A DNA stretch of 64,000 nt from Delftia acidovorans (GTDB taxonomy: Bacteria; Pseudomonadota; Gammaproteobacteria; Burkholderiales; Burkholderiaceae_C): NCBI GenBank assembly GCA_031286585.1, contig JAITUC010000038.1, forward strand, positions 1 through 64,000. Reading direction: 5' to 3'. Positions 17,071-27,400 of this stretch are shown here, one piece after another. The stretch's first letter is position 1. The number at the start of each line of letters is the position of its first letter. Both the position numbers and the translations under genes were made by a program. The notes under the pieces are model-generated. The model had not been told where the DNA came from and did no database searches. It saw only the letters and a list, made by a program, of their open reading frames with translations.

Positions 17071-17361
17071 ATGAACAAGACCCCCCGCACTTTCGCGCGC
17101 AAGTCCGAACGCCAGCCCGGCTCCACGATGGGCCGCACCCTGGCCCTCGCCGCCCTGCTGACCGGCGCGCTCGCGATGGGCGGCTGCGCCCACCGCCCCA
17201 ACAATGCGCAGCTGGGCACGGGCGTGGGCGCCGTGGCCGGTGGCGTGCTGGGCAGCGCGCTGTTCGGCACCACGCTGGGCACCGTGGGTGGCGCGGCTGC
17301 CGGTGCGCTGGTCGGCAACCAGATGGGCAGCAACAGCGACCGTGCAGGCCGCCGCCGCTGA
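17071..17361 (+). CDS. Small glycine-zipper lipoprotein (second paralog)
   Basis: A 96-residue protein beginning MNKTPRTFARKSERQPGSTM. Its hydrophobic segment ends at a lipobox near ALAMGGC, followed by LGTGVGAVAGGVLGSALFGT and LGTVGGAAAGALVGN. The mature part is very similar to the protein at 15849-16073. The first ~20 residues are basic and unusual for a signal peptide, so translation might instead start at the internal ATG (MGRTLALAALL). An AT-rich stretch at about 16905-16985 is the likely promoter region. A terminator follows. Confidence 0.82.
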   Translation: MNKTPRTFARKSERQPGSTMGRTLALAALLTGALAMGGCAHRPNNAQLGTGVGAVAGGVLGSALFGTTLGTVGGAAAGALVGNQMGSNSDRAGRRR

Positions 17362-17426
17362 ACCTGCAGCCACCCTCATTCAAAGAGTGCCCCCGGCTCC
17401 GGCCTTTGTTGCCGGGGACGCCTCTT

Positions 17427-17454
17427 GGAGCCGCTTTCGCGGCTCCTTTTTTTT
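17427..17454 (+). terminator. Rho-independent terminator after the second glycine-zipper gene
   Basis: GGAGCCGC (17427-17434), loop TTTC and GCGGCTCC (17439-17446) are followed by eight T. It lies between the lipoprotein gene and mutL. Confidence 0.93.
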
Positions 17455-17525
17455 GCGGGCGCCGGCGCCGCACACCCCATTCCCACAGCCCGGAAGCGGT
17501 GGATGCCAGCCCCTAGAATTGCCGC

Positions 17526-19550
17526 GTGAACGCATCCATCCCCTCCTCCGACACCCTCCCCCGCCGCCCCATCCGCGACCTGCCCGACGAGCTGATCAGC
17601 CAGATCGCGGCCGGCGAAGTCGTCGAGCGCCCAGCCTCGGTGGTGCGCGAACTCGTGGACAACGCCCTGGATGCGGGCGCCCGCCAGATCAACGTGCGGT
17701 TGCTGGCCGGCGGCGTGCGGCTGATCTCGGTGGAGGACGACGGCGGCGGCATTCCGCGCGATGAGCTGCCCGTGGCATTGCGCCGCCATGCCACCAGCAA
17801 GATCACCGACCTGCACGACCTGGAGACCGTGGCCACCATGGGCTTTCGCGGCGAGGCGCTGGCGGCCATCTGCTCGGTGTCCGAGGCGTCCATCCTCTCG
17901 CGCCCTGCGGGCCAGGACTCGGCCTATCTGCTCGACGCGCGCAGCGGCGAGCTGCGCCCCGCCGCCCGCAACCAGGGCACGACGGTCGAGGTCAAGGAAC
18001 TGTTCTTCTCCACGCCGGCCCGCCGCAAATTCCTCAAGAGCGACGCCACGGAGCTGGCCCACTGCATAGAGTCCGTGCGCCGCCATGCGCTGGCCCGGCC
18101 CGACGTGGGCTTTGCCATCTGGCATGAAGGCAAGCTGGTCGAGCAGTGGCGTGCCGCCGGCAGCATGTCGGACGAGGCCCTTGCGCGCCGCCTGGCCGAC
18201 GTGCTGGGCGACGCCTTCGTGCAGAACTCCGTGACGGTGGAGCACTGGTCGGGAGCCGTCCACGTCACGGGCCGCGCGGGCATTCCCGATGCGGCGCGCT
18301 CCCGGCCCGACCACCAGTTCTGCTACGTCAATGGCCGCTTCGTGCGCGACAAGGTGTTGACCCACGCCTCGCGCAGCGCCTACGAGGATGTGCTGCACGG
18401 CCACAAGCAGCCCGTCTATGCGCTGTATGTGGAGATCGACCCTGCGCGCGTGGACGTGAACGTGCACCCCACCAAGATAGAGGTGCGCTTTCGCGACAGC
18501 CGCGAGGTGCACCAGGCCGTGCGCCACGCCATAGAGAACGCGCTGGCCGCCCCGCGCGCGGCGGCCGCCGCCGCCGCTGCCGCCGAGGAAGCCGCCCGCA
18601 CCCCGGAGCTGGCCCCTGCCGCGCCGGCCATCGCGCCCAAGGTGGCGGCTCCCGCCTGGCCCCAGGCGCGCATGAGCTTTGGCGATGAACAGGGCGGCCA
18701 CAAGGTCAGCAACATGGCCAGCCTGTGGGCGCCCATGCGCGAAGCGGCGCCCGCCCCCGTGGCGCTTGCTGCCCAGTCTGCCGTGCAGACTGCCGGTGCC
18801 GCCGAAGTCGCGGTGGACAGGCCCGGCGTGCAATGGACTGCCGGCGATGTGCCCGCCAGCTACGCACCCGCCGCACAGCCCCAGCCAGCCGCCGTCTCCG
18901 AGCCTTCACCTGCGGACTTCACGGCCCCCGCAGCGGACACTTCTGCCGCTGCCGAAGAAGCCATCTGGCCCCTGGGCCGCGCCGTCGCCCAGATCCACGG
19001 CGTCTACATCCTGGCCGAGAACGCCCAGGGCATGGTCGTGGTGGACATGCATGCGGCGCACGAGCGCATCGTCTACGAGCAGCTCAAGAACGCGGTCAAC
19101 GCGGCAGAACAGATCCCCAGCCAGCCGTTGCTGATTCCCGCCACCTTCGCCGCCACGCCCGAGGAAGTGGCCACGGCCGAGGCCCACGGCGACACGCTGC
19201 AGGCCCTGGGCATGGAGGTCTCGCCTTTTTCGCCCAAGACCCTGGCCGTGCGTGCCGTGCCCGCCACCCTGGCCCAGGGCGATGCCGTGGAGCTGGCGCG
19301 CAGCGTGCTGGCCGAGCTGGCCCAGCACGACGCCAGCACCGTGGTGCAGCGCGCGCGCAATGAGATCCTCGCCACCATGGCCTGCCACGGTGCCGTGCGC
19401 GCCAACCGCCGCCTCACGCTGGACGAGATGAATGCCCTGCTGCGCCAGATGGAAGTCACCGAGCGCTCCGACCAATGCAACCACGGCCGCCCCACCTGGC
19501 GGCAGATGAGCATGAAGGAGCTGGACGCGCTGTTCCTGCGCGGCCGCTGA
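17526..19550 (+). CDS. mutL: DNA mismatch repair protein MutL
   Basis: A 674-residue MutL that links MutS mismatch recognition to strand removal. The N-terminal GHKL ATPase is seen in ELISQIAAGEVVERPASVVR, ELVDNALDAGA, VEDDGGGI and GFRGEALAAI, followed by the transducer domain to about residue 330. An Ala/Pro-rich linker covers about 335-475. The C-terminal dimerisation domain has VVVDMHAAHERIVYEQL, which fits the nicking-endonuclease motif D-x-H-A-xx-E-xxxx-E with Gln replaced by Met, along with ACHGAVRA and CNHGRP. It should therefore be an endonuclease-type MutL, as expected in bacteria without MutH. In many relatives mutL is close to miaA; here miaA is 24 kb away. Confidence 0.95.
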   Translation: MNASIPSSDTLPRRPIRDLPDELISQIAAGEVVERPASVVRELVDNALDAGARQINVRLLAGGVRLISVEDDGGGIPRDELPVALRRHATSKITDLHDLETVATMGFRGEALAAICSVSEASILSRPAGQDSAYLLDARSGELRPAARNQGTTVEVKELFFSTPARRKFLKSDATELAHCIESVRRHALARPDVGFAIWHEGKLVEQWRAAGSMSDEALARRLADVLGDAFVQNSVTVEHWSGAVHVTGRAGIPDAARSRPDHQFCYVNGRFVRDKVLTHASRSAYEDVLHGHKQPVYALYVEIDPARVDVNVHPTKIEVRFRDSREVHQAVRHAIENALAAPRAAAAAAAAAEEAARTPELAPAAPAIAPKVAAPAWPQARMSFGDEQGGHKVSNMASLWAPMREAAPAPVALAAQSAVQTAGAAEVAVDRPGVQWTAGDVPASYAPAAQPQPAAVSEPSPADFTAPAADTSAAAEEAIWPLGRAVAQIHGVYILAENAQGMVVVDMHAAHERIVYEQLKNAVNAAEQIPSQPLLIPATFAATPEEVATAEAHGDTLQALGMEVSPFSPKTLAVRAVPATLAQGDAVELARSVLAELAQHDASTVVQRARNEILATMACHGAVRANRRLTLDEMNALLRQMEVTERSDQCNHGRPTWRQMSMKELDALFLRGR

Positions 19551-19584
19551 ACCTGCCCGGCAGCCGTCAGCGCCATCAGCGCCG

Positions 19585-20589
19585 TCACTCGCGCATGTTC
19601 GCGAAGGCCGCCAGTTGCTCGTACTTGCGGTCTTCCTCGGCGATCAGGCGCGCCAGATCCTCTCGGCCCGTGGCCGGCACCATGCCTGCATCTTCCAGGC
19701 GCTTGCGCACGGCAGGCTCGGCCAGCGCCTCCTGCAGGGCCGCCGTGATGCGCTGCGCGGTGGCGGCGGGCAGCCCGCGCGGCGCCATCAGCGCAAACCA
19801 GCCCACCAATTCATAACCGCGCAGCGGCGCCAGTTCGGCCATGGCGGGAACCTGGGGCAAGGCGGACAGGCGCTGCGCGCTGGTGACCGCCAGCGGCACG
19901 ATGCGCCCGCTCTGCAGGAACGGTTGCGCCGCCGTGGGCGAGAGCATGGCCAGGTCCAGGCTGCCGCCCGCCAGGTCGCTGGTCAGCGGCGCCACGCCGC
20001 GGTAGGGCACATGGGTGATGGAAACACCCGCGCGCTGCTTGAACAGCTCTCCCGCGAAATGCAGGGTCGATCCCACGCCCGAGCTGCCGTAGCTGAGCTT
20101 GCCGGGCTGGCGGCGCGCCAGCTCCAGCAAGTCGGCCAGGGTCTTCACGCCCAGGCCCGGGTGCGCGGCCAGGATCAGCGGGCTGGTGGCCACCAGGCCC
20201 AGCGGCGTGAAATCGCGTCGGCCGTCGTAGCGCTGCGCGGGGTTGACGATGCGCGTGGCCACCAGTTCATTGCTGGCCCCCACCAGCAGCGTGTAGCCAT
20301 CGGCCGGTGCCGAGGCCACGCGCTGTGCCGCAATGGCGCCCGCCGCCCCGCCCACGTTGTCCACCACCACCGTGCCGCGCAGCCGCGCGGCCAGCGCATC
20401 GCCCGCCACGCGGGCGGCCAGGTCCACCGAACCACCGGCCGGGTAGCCGACGACCAGCTTCAAGGGCTTGGCAGGAAAGCTGCCCTGGGCAGCGGCCGGC
20501 AGGACCAGCCCCAGCGCGGCTGCGCCCAGAAGGCTGCGGCGGCTCAGGACCTGGCGGGCCTCGGAAGAGAAAGAATGTGCAGTGCGCAT
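19585..20589 (-). CDS. Bug/TctC-family periplasmic solute-binding protein
   Basis: A 334-residue binding protein with an N-terminal signal containing SRRSLLGAAALGLVLPAAAQG, so a Tat signal is possible. The mature sequence starts FPAKPLKLVVGYPAGGSVDL and has the family features VVVDNVGGAAGAIAAQ and HVPYRGVAPLTSDLAGG. No TctA or TctB partner is present. It lies 62 bases downstream of the M20 amidohydrolase on the same strand, so it may capture the acylated amino acid or its product. The frame extends to 20814, but the ATG at 20589 gives the signal peptide. Confidence 0.92.
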   Translation of the reverse strand: MRTAHSFSSEARQVLSRRSLLGAAALGLVLPAAAQGSFPAKPLKLVVGYPAGGSVDLAARVAGDALAARLRGTVVVDNVGGAAGAIAAQRVASAPADGYTLLVGASNELVATRIVNPAQRYDGRRDFTPLGLVATSPLILAAHPGLGVKTLADLLELARRQPGKLSYGSSGVGSTLHFAGELFKQRAGVSITHVPYRGVAPLTSDLAGGSLDLAMLSPTAAQPFLQSGRIVPLAVTSAQRLSALPQVPAMAELAPLRGYELVGWFALMAPRGLPAATAQRITAALQEALAEPAVRKRLEDAGMVPATGREDLARLIAEEDRKYEQLAAFANMRE

Positions 20590-20651
20590 GGTGGCAATCG
20601 CAGGTGGGCAGGTGAGATCGTGAAAGGGAATCCGGTGCGGGCGACGCCGCC

Positions 20652-21875
20652 TCAGGCGGCGGACAGGAAGCGCCGGGCCAGCTTCACCCAATAGGTGGCG
20701 GCCAGCGGCAGGATGCGGTCGTTGAAGTCGTAGCCGGGGTTGTGCACCATGCAGCCGCCCGTGCCATGTGTGTCGCCCACGCCATTGCCCACGATCAGGT
20801 AGCTGCCCGGGCATTGTTCGAGCATGAAGGAGAAGTCCTCGCTGCCCGTCAGCGGCTGCAGGTCGGGGATCAGCGCCTGCTCGCCCAGCCAGTCTCGCGC
20901 CACCTCGCGGGCGAAGACGGTGCTGGCAGCGTCGTTGACCAGGGCCGGGTAGCGCCAGCGGTAGTCCACCTCGGCCTCGGCCCCCAGCGTGGCGGCCTGG
21001 GCATGGGCCAGCGCGGTGATGCGTTCGCGCAGCAGGGCACGCACCTCGGGCCGGTAGGCGCGCACGGACAGGCGCAGCTCCACCTCGCCGGGGATGACAT
21101 TCGGTGCATCGCCGCCATGGATGGCGCCCACGCTGACCACGGCCATGTCGCGCGGATCGACATTGCGCGAGACCACGGTCTGCAGCGCCAGCACCAGGTG
21201 GGCCGCCGCCACCACCGGGTCGGCAGACAGATGCGGGGCCGAGCCATGGCCGCCCTTGCCGCGCACGGTGATGATCACCGTGTCCGACGAGGCCATGAAC
21301 GAGCCCTCGCGAAAGCCGAACTGCCCCTCGGCAAAGCCCGGCATGTTGTGCAGCGCAAAGATGGCATCGCAGGGGAAGCGCTCGAACAGGCCGTCCTCCA
21401 CCATCTTGCGCCCGCCGCCCAGGCCCTCCTCGGCCGGCTGGAAGATCAGGTGCAGCGTGCCGTCGAAACCGCGCGCCTGGGCCAGCTCGCGCGCGGCGGC
21501 CAGCAGGATGGCGGTATGGCCGTCATGCCCGCAGGCATGCATGCGGCCCGCATGGCGGCTGGCGTAGGACAGGCCGGTCTGCTCATGGATGGGCAGCGCG
21601 TCCATATCGGCGCGCAGGCCCAGGCGCCGCGTGCCGGCTCCGACCCGCAGCGTGCCGACCACGCCCGTGCCTCCCAGGCCCCGGTGCACCTCATAGCCCC
21701 AGCAGGCCAGGCGCTCGGCCACCAGGTCGCTGGTGGCGAACTCCTCGAAGGCCAGTTCCGGATGGGCATGCAGGTGATGGCGCAGGGCCACCATCTCGGA
21801 CTCGGTGGCGCGTATGCCGGCAAGCACCGGATCGGCGGCTTCGGCCGTCGTGGAAACGGGCAGGTCTGTATTCAT
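20652..21875 (-). CDS. M20D-family amidohydrolase (hippurate hydrolase-like)
   Basis: A 407-residue metal-dependent amidohydrolase of the M20D group, which includes hippurate hydrolase, N-acyl-amino-acid amidohydrolases and IAA-amino-acid hydrolases. Motifs: HHLHAHPELAFEE (about 32-44), RADMDALPIHEQTG (about 88-101), MHACGHDGHTA (about 112-122) with a metal-binding Cys and His, and FQPAEEGLGGGRKM (about 146-159) with the catalytic glutamate pair. A dimerisation domain lies in the middle. Without a signal peptide it should be cytoplasmic. It is divergent from a LysR gene and followed by a Bug protein, which suggests a small catabolic module for an N-acylated amino acid; the substrate is not known. 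Confidence 0.92.
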   Translation of the reverse strand: MNTDLPVSTTAEAADPVLAGIRATESEMVALRHHLHAHPELAFEEFATSDLVAERLACWGYEVHRGLGGTGVVGTLRVGAGTRRLGLRADMDALPIHEQTGLSYASRHAGRMHACGHDGHTAILLAAARELAQARGFDGTLHLIFQPAEEGLGGGRKMVEDGLFERFPCDAIFALHNMPGFAEGQFGFREGSFMASSDTVIITVRGKGGHGSAPHLSADPVVAAAHLVLALQTVVSRNVDPRDMAVVSVGAIHGGDAPNVIPGEVELRLSVRAYRPEVRALLRERITALAHAQAATLGAEAEVDYRWRYPALVNDAASTVFAREVARDWLGEQALIPDLQPLTGSEDFSFMLEQCPGSYLIVGNGVGDTHGTGGCMVHNPGYDFNDRILPLAATYWVKLARRFLSAA

Positions 21876-22025
21876 GCGCGCAGTCTAGGAAGCGGCTGCG
21901 GCATGTGGAAGACCGCCCGCGCCTGCCCTGCCAGGCATTGCCGGTCATCCCCGCATGCGCGCATGGCACGGAACATGCAAGATCGGCGCATGAACTCACT
22001 GTCCCGACCCGATGCCGGTCCCGCC

Positions 22026-22982
22026 ATGAAGCTGCACCAGATGCGCTACCTCGTCGCCGTGGCCGGCTGCGGCAGCGTGCGCGGCGCGTCACGCGCGCTG
22101 GGCATCACGCAGTCGGCCATCACCCAGGCCCTGCGCGAACTGGAGGAAGGCCACCGCCTTGCGCTGTTCGAGCGCCAGAGCAGCGGCATCGCGCTCACCC
22201 CGGCCGGGCGCACGCTGCTGCGCCACGCCCAGCTGATCACCGGGCAGATGGCCCAGGCCGAGGACGAAATGGCCCGCCTGCGCGACACCGCAGCCGTGGC
22301 CCGCCTGTCCGTGGGCGTGACGCCCTGGGTGGGCCAGAGCCTGCTGCCCCATGTGCTGCGCGCCTTCCGCGCCGAACTGCCCCAGGTGCGGCTGGAACTG
22401 TTCGAGGGCCTGTCGGCCGTGGCCCATCCGCGCCTGCGCGAAGGCACGCTGGACCTGCTGATCGGCCGCGTGCCCTCCAGCCCCTCGGGCGGCGACCTGC
22501 ATGGCACGCCGCTGTTCCGCTATGACGCTACCGTCGTGGCCCGCACCGGCCACCCGCTGGCAGGCGCGCGCTCGCTGGCCGAGCTGATGGACTGCGACTG
22601 GCTGCTCAACTACACGCCGCCCGAAGAGGATGACCTGGTTGACCGCCTGTTCCTGCGCCACGGCCTGCCCGTGCCCGTGGGCCACATCCATCTGGTGCAT
22701 TCGGCCTCGCTGCTGCTGCACCTGATCGCCCACAGCGACATGCTGTCCTTCTGCCCCTGGCCGCTGATCGAATCGGGCGTGCCCCAGGGCACCCTGGTGC
22801 CACTGTCCCTGCGCGAACAGTTCGAGCCCCACACGGTGGGCGTGGTCCAGCGCGGCCACGGCCCCCTGCCCTGGGTGGCCGAGCGCTTCGTGCACCACCT
22901 CATGGAGCAGGTCCACGCCTGCCGCCACAGCCCGGACCCGGTGCTGCAGCGCGTGTTCCGCTCCATCGACGTGCTGGCCTGA
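22026..22982 (+). CDS. LysR-family transcriptional regulator (divergent from M20 amidohydrolase)
   Basis: A 318-residue LysR regulator beginning MKLHQMRYLVAVAGCGSVRG. The helix-turn-helix is at about residues 18-40 (ASRALGITQSAITQALRELE), followed by the effector domain (RLSVGVTPWVGQSLLPHVL onwards). An in-frame ATG at 21990 would add 12 residues; 22026 matches the usual family start. It is divergent from the amidohydrolase and Bug genes, which are its likely targets. It ends only 8 bases from the convergent efflux outer-membrane gene. Confidence 0.9.
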   Translation: MKLHQMRYLVAVAGCGSVRGASRALGITQSAITQALRELEEGHRLALFERQSSGIALTPAGRTLLRHAQLITGQMAQAEDEMARLRDTAAVARLSVGVTPWVGQSLLPHVLRAFRAELPQVRLELFEGLSAVAHPRLREGTLDLLIGRVPSSPSGGDLHGTPLFRYDATVVARTGHPLAGARSLAELMDCDWLLNYTPPEEDDLVDRLFLRHGLPVPVGHIHLVHSASLLLHLIAHSDMLSFCPWPLIESGVPQGTLVPLSLREQFEPHTVGVVQRGHGPLPWVAERFVHHLMEQVHACRHSPDPVLQRVFRSIDVLA

Positions 22983-22989
22983 GGGCGGC

Positions 22990-24471
22990 TCAGCGCAGCG
23001 CGGCCTGGGCCACCGGCACGCTCGCCGATTCAACGGCCGGCCCGCCAGCCGGCACCTCCCAGCCCCCGCCCAGCGCGCGGATCAGGCCCACGGCGGCCTG
23101 GTACTGGGCGGACTTCACCTGCAGCGCCTGGCGGCGGTTGCGCAGCTCGCTGCGGCGCGCATCCAGCAGGTCGAGCTGGCTGACGTAGCCGTTGCGGTAG
23201 CGCGTGTCCGACAGGCTGGTGGCGCGCTGGGCGGCCACCACGGCCTGGCCCTGCACGGTGGACTGCTCCTGCAGGATGCGGATGGACGACAGCTGGTCCT
23301 CCACCTCCTGGAAGGCCACCAGCGCCTGCTGGCGGTAGGCGGCCAGCGCGGCATCGAGCTGTGCGCCCGCGGCCTGCACGCCGGCCTCGCGCCGGCCGCC
23401 GTCGAACAGCGGCAGCGACAGCAGGGCGCCCACGCCCCAGGAGCGCATGGACCACTTGAACAGGTCACCGACCTCGGGCGAGGCATGGCCGGCCGCGCCG
23501 GTCAGCGAGATGCTGGGGAACCATGCCGTCTTCGCCACGCCCACGCGCGACTGGGCCGCGAACACGGCGCGCTGCGCGGCCGAGATGTCGGGCCGGCGCA
23601 TGAGCACCGTGGCCGGCACGCCGGCCGGAATGGAAGGCAGGGCCGTGGTCCAGGCGCCTTCGCCCAGGCCGAAGCGCGAGGCCGAGTCGCCCACCAGCAC
23701 GGCCAGCGCATGCTCGACCTGGGCGCGCTGGCGGTCCAGTGCCAGCGCGTCCGATTCGGTGGCGGACAGCTCGGCCTGGATGCGGGCCACGTCCAGCTCG
23801 GCAATGTCGCCGGCCTGCAGCCTTCGCTCCGACAGGCGCAGCGTGTCGCGGTAGGCCTCCACGGTCTCGCGCATCAGGGCGCGCTCGGCATCCAGCGCGC
23901 GCAGCTGCAGATAGGTCTGCGCGACCTCGGCCTGCACGGCCAAGCGCGTGCTTTGCAGCAGGGCCTCGCGGCCTTCGGCGTCCAGCCGCGATGCGTCGGC
24001 CGCCTGGGAAATGCGGCCGAACAGATCGACCTCATACGACAGGTTCAGCCCCGCATTGACCAGGGTGGCAGGCCGCGTGCCCGAGGCCTTGTCCAGCCCC
24101 GCGCCGCGCGTGGCGCCTGCGCCCAGGCCCAGCTGGGGCAGGCGCTCGGCATTGGCGCTGCGCGCCAGGGCGCGGGCCTCGGCCAGGCGTGCGGCCGCGG
24201 CCTGGATGCCCTGGTTGTCCAGCGTGGCCTTGTCCACCAGCGCGTCCAGCGCCGGATCGGCAAAGGCCAGCCACCATTGGCCGCGTGCCTGGGCTTCGGC
24301 GGGCAGGGCCTGGGTCCAGCCCGCCTGCGGCGCGGCGCCCTGCTCCTTGAAGGCGGGGGCGGCCGGCAGCTCGGGCAGGCTCTGGGACACGCTGGCGCAG
24401 CCGGCCAGGGCCAGCGCCGCCACCAGGGGCAGCAGGCGCCTGGACAGTTTCGAAAGCGATGGGATCTTCAT
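22990..24471 (-). CDS. Efflux outer-membrane lipoprotein (NodT/OprM family)
   Basis: A 493-residue TolC-like channel with a lipoprotein signal ending ALALAGC near residue 24. Two outer-membrane efflux repeats follow (LVNAGLNLSYEVDLFGRI in the first half; SPEVGDLFKWSMRSWGVGALLSLPLFDGG in the second), the pattern of OprM, OprN and OpcM. It forms the trimeric exit duct for the RND pump encoded just upstream. Start: ATG at 24471 with AGGA upstream. It is the last gene of the operon llpE-like / MFP / RND / OMF. Confidence 0.94.
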   Translation of the reverse strand: MKIPSLSKLSRRLLPLVAALALAGCASVSQSLPELPAAPAFKEQGAAPQAGWTQALPAEAQARGQWWLAFADPALDALVDKATLDNQGIQAAAARLAEARALARSANAERLPQLGLGAGATRGAGLDKASGTRPATLVNAGLNLSYEVDLFGRISQAADASRLDAEGREALLQSTRLAVQAEVAQTYLQLRALDAERALMRETVEAYRDTLRLSERRLQAGDIAELDVARIQAELSATESDALALDRQRAQVEHALAVLVGDSASRFGLGEGAWTTALPSIPAGVPATVLMRRPDISAAQRAVFAAQSRVGVAKTAWFPSISLTGAAGHASPEVGDLFKWSMRSWGVGALLSLPLFDGGRREAGVQAAGAQLDAALAAYRQQALVAFQEVEDQLSSIRILQEQSTVQGQAVVAAQRATSLSDTRYRNGYVSQLDLLDARRSELRNRRQALQVKSAQYQAAVGLIRALGGGWEVPAGGPAVESASVPVAQAALR

Positions 24472-24499
24472 GATCGGTTCCTGTTCTTGTGGTGTGGGC

Positions 24500-27400
24500 T
24501 CATTCATGCTCGCCACGCGCGGCAGAGGGCATGGGCAGCGCGCCGCCGCCCGAGGCATGGCCGTGGGCGGGGGCCTCTGCCTCCATCTCATCAGGTCCAT
24601 GCTGCTTGAGCGGCCGGTTGCCTGCCAGGCGGCGCATCAGCACGTAGAACACGGGCGTGAGGAACAGGCCGAAGGCCGTCACCCCGATCATTCCCGAGAA
24701 CACGGCCACGCCCATGGCGCGGCGCATTTCCGAGCCGGCGCCCGTGGACAGCACCAGGGGCAGCACGCCCATGACGAAGGCCAGCGAGGTCATCAGGATG
24801 GGGCGCAGACGCAGCCGGCTGGCCTCGATGGCCGCCTGTATGGGCGTGCGCCCCTCGAACTCCAGCTCCCGTGCGAACTCCACGATCAGGATGGCGTTCT
24901 TCGCACTCAGCCCCACCAGCACGATGAGCCCGATCTGCGTGAAGACATTGCTGTCGCCGCCCGACAGCCAGACGCCGGTCATGGCCGCCAGCAGGCCCAT
25001 GGGAACGATCAGGATGATGGCGATGGGCAGGGTCAGGCTTTCGTACTGCGCAGCCAGCACCAGGAAGACCAGCAGCAGGGCCAGCGGGAACACGATCACC
25101 GCCGAATTGCCGGCCAGGATCTCCTGGTAGGTCAGGTCGGTCCATTCGAAGGCTATGCCCTTGGGCAGGGTCTCGGCCGCGATGCGCTTGATGGCGTCCT
25201 GTGCCTGGCCCGAAGAGAAGCCCGGTGCGGCACCGCCGTTGATGTCGGCCGTGAGGTAGCCGTTGTAGCGCATGGCGCGCTCGGGGCCGAAGCTGGAGTC
25301 CACCTTCATCAGCGCCGACAGCGGAATCATCTCGCCCGAGCTGGAACGCACCTTGAGCATGCCGACGTCCTCGGCACGCGCGCGGTAGGGCGCGTCGGCC
25401 TGCACGCGGACGCTGTAGGTGCGGCCGAACTTGTTGAAGTCGTTCGCATACAGGCTGCCCAGGTAGATCTGCATGGTGTCGAAGATGTCCGTCACCGGCA
25501 CGCCGAGCTGGCGCGCCTTGGTGCGGTCGATGTCGGCATACAGCTGGGGCACGTTGACCTGCCAGCTGGTGAACATGCCGGTCAGCTCGGGCGTCTGGTA
25601 GGCCTTGGCCATGAAGGCCTTCACGGCCGCGTCCATCTGGTCATAGCCCAGGGAGGCGCGGTCTTCCAGCTGCAGCTTGAAGCCGCCCGTCGTGCCCAGG
25701 CCGGCCACGGGCGGCGGCGGGAACATGACGATGAAGGCGTCCTGGATGCCTGCGAAGGCCTGGTTGAGCTGTCCGGCCACGGCGCCTCCGCTCTGGTCGG
25801 CGCGCTTGCGCTCGGCAAACGGCTTGAGCGTGGCGAAGACGATGCCCGAGTTGGAGCTGTTGGTGAAGCCGTTGATGGACAGGCCCGGGAAGGCGATGGT
25901 GTCCTCCACGTTGGGGTTGTCCTTCATGATCTCGCCCATGCGGCGGATCACCTCGTCCGTGCGGTCCAGCGTGGCCCCATCGGGCAGCTGGGCAAAGCCG
26001 ATCAGGTACTGCTTGTCCTGCGCCGGCACGAAGCCCGAAGGCACGGCCTTGAACAGGCCGAAGGTCACGGCGATCAGCGCCAGGTAGATGGCCAGCATCA
26101 GCGCCTTGCGCGAGATCACGCGGCCCACGCCGCCGCTATAGGCCTCGGAGCCCCGGTGGAACATGCGGTTGAAGCCGCGGAACAGCCAGCCGAACGCGCG
26201 GTCCATGCCGCGCGTCAGCGCGTCCTTGGGCGCATCGTGGCCGCGCAGCAGCAGGGCCGCCAGCGCTGGCGACAGGGTCAACGAGTTGATGGCCGAGATC
26301 ACCGTGGAGATGGCGATGGTCACCGCGAACTGCTTGTAGAACTGGCCCGTGAGGCCGCTGATGAAGGCCAGCGGCACGAACACCGCCACCAGCACCAGGG
26401 CGATGGCGATGATGGGGCCCGAGACCTCGCGCATGGCGCGGTAGGTGGCGTTGCGCGGCGACAGGCCCGCCTCGATGTTGCGCTCCACGTTCTCGACCAC
26501 GACGATGGCGTCGTCCACCACGATGCCGATGGCCAGCACCAGGCCGAACAGGCTCAGCGCGTTGATGGAAAAGCCCAGCACATGCAGCACGGCGAAGGTG
26601 CCGATCACCGACACCGGCACGGCCAGCAGCGGGATGATGGAGGCGCGCCAGGTCTGCAGGAACAGGATCACCACCAGCACCACGAGCACGATGGCCTCCA
26701 GCAGCGTGTGCACCACCGATTCGATGGAGGCGCGCACGAACTGCGTGGGGTCGTAGGCGATGCGGTATTCCAGGCCCTCGGGCATGTTCTTGTTCAGGGC
26801 CTCCATGGTCTTGCGCACGTTGGCCGAGATTTCCAGCGCATTGGAGCCCGGCGCCTGGAACACGCCCATGCCCACGGCCGGGTCGTTGTTCAGCAGCGAG
26901 CGCAGCGAATAGTCGGCCGCGCCCATCTCCAGGCGGCCGATGTCGCGCAGGCGGGTCACGGCACCATCGCTTCCGCTCTTGACGATGATGTCGCCGAAGT
27001 CCTCCTCGCTCTGCAGGCGGCCCTGGGCGTTGATGGACAGTTGCATGTCCACGCCCGGCAGCCCCGGCGAGGCGCCGACCACGCCGGCCGCGGCCTGCAC
27101 GTTCTGGCCGCGGATGGCGGCCACCACATCGCTGGCCGACAGGCCGCGCTGCGCCACCTTCTGCGGATCCAGCCACACGCGCATGGCGTAGTCGCCGCCG
27201 CCGAAGATCTGGATCTGGCCCACGCCCTCGATGCGCGCCAGCGGGTCCTTCACGTTCAGCACCGCGTAGTTGCGCAGGTAGTTGATGTCATAGCGCTGGT
27301 TGGGCGAGACCAGGTGGACCACCATGGTCAGGTCGGGTGCGCTCTTGACCGTGGTGATGCCCAGGCGGCGCACCTCTTCCGGCAGGCGCGGCTCGGCCTG

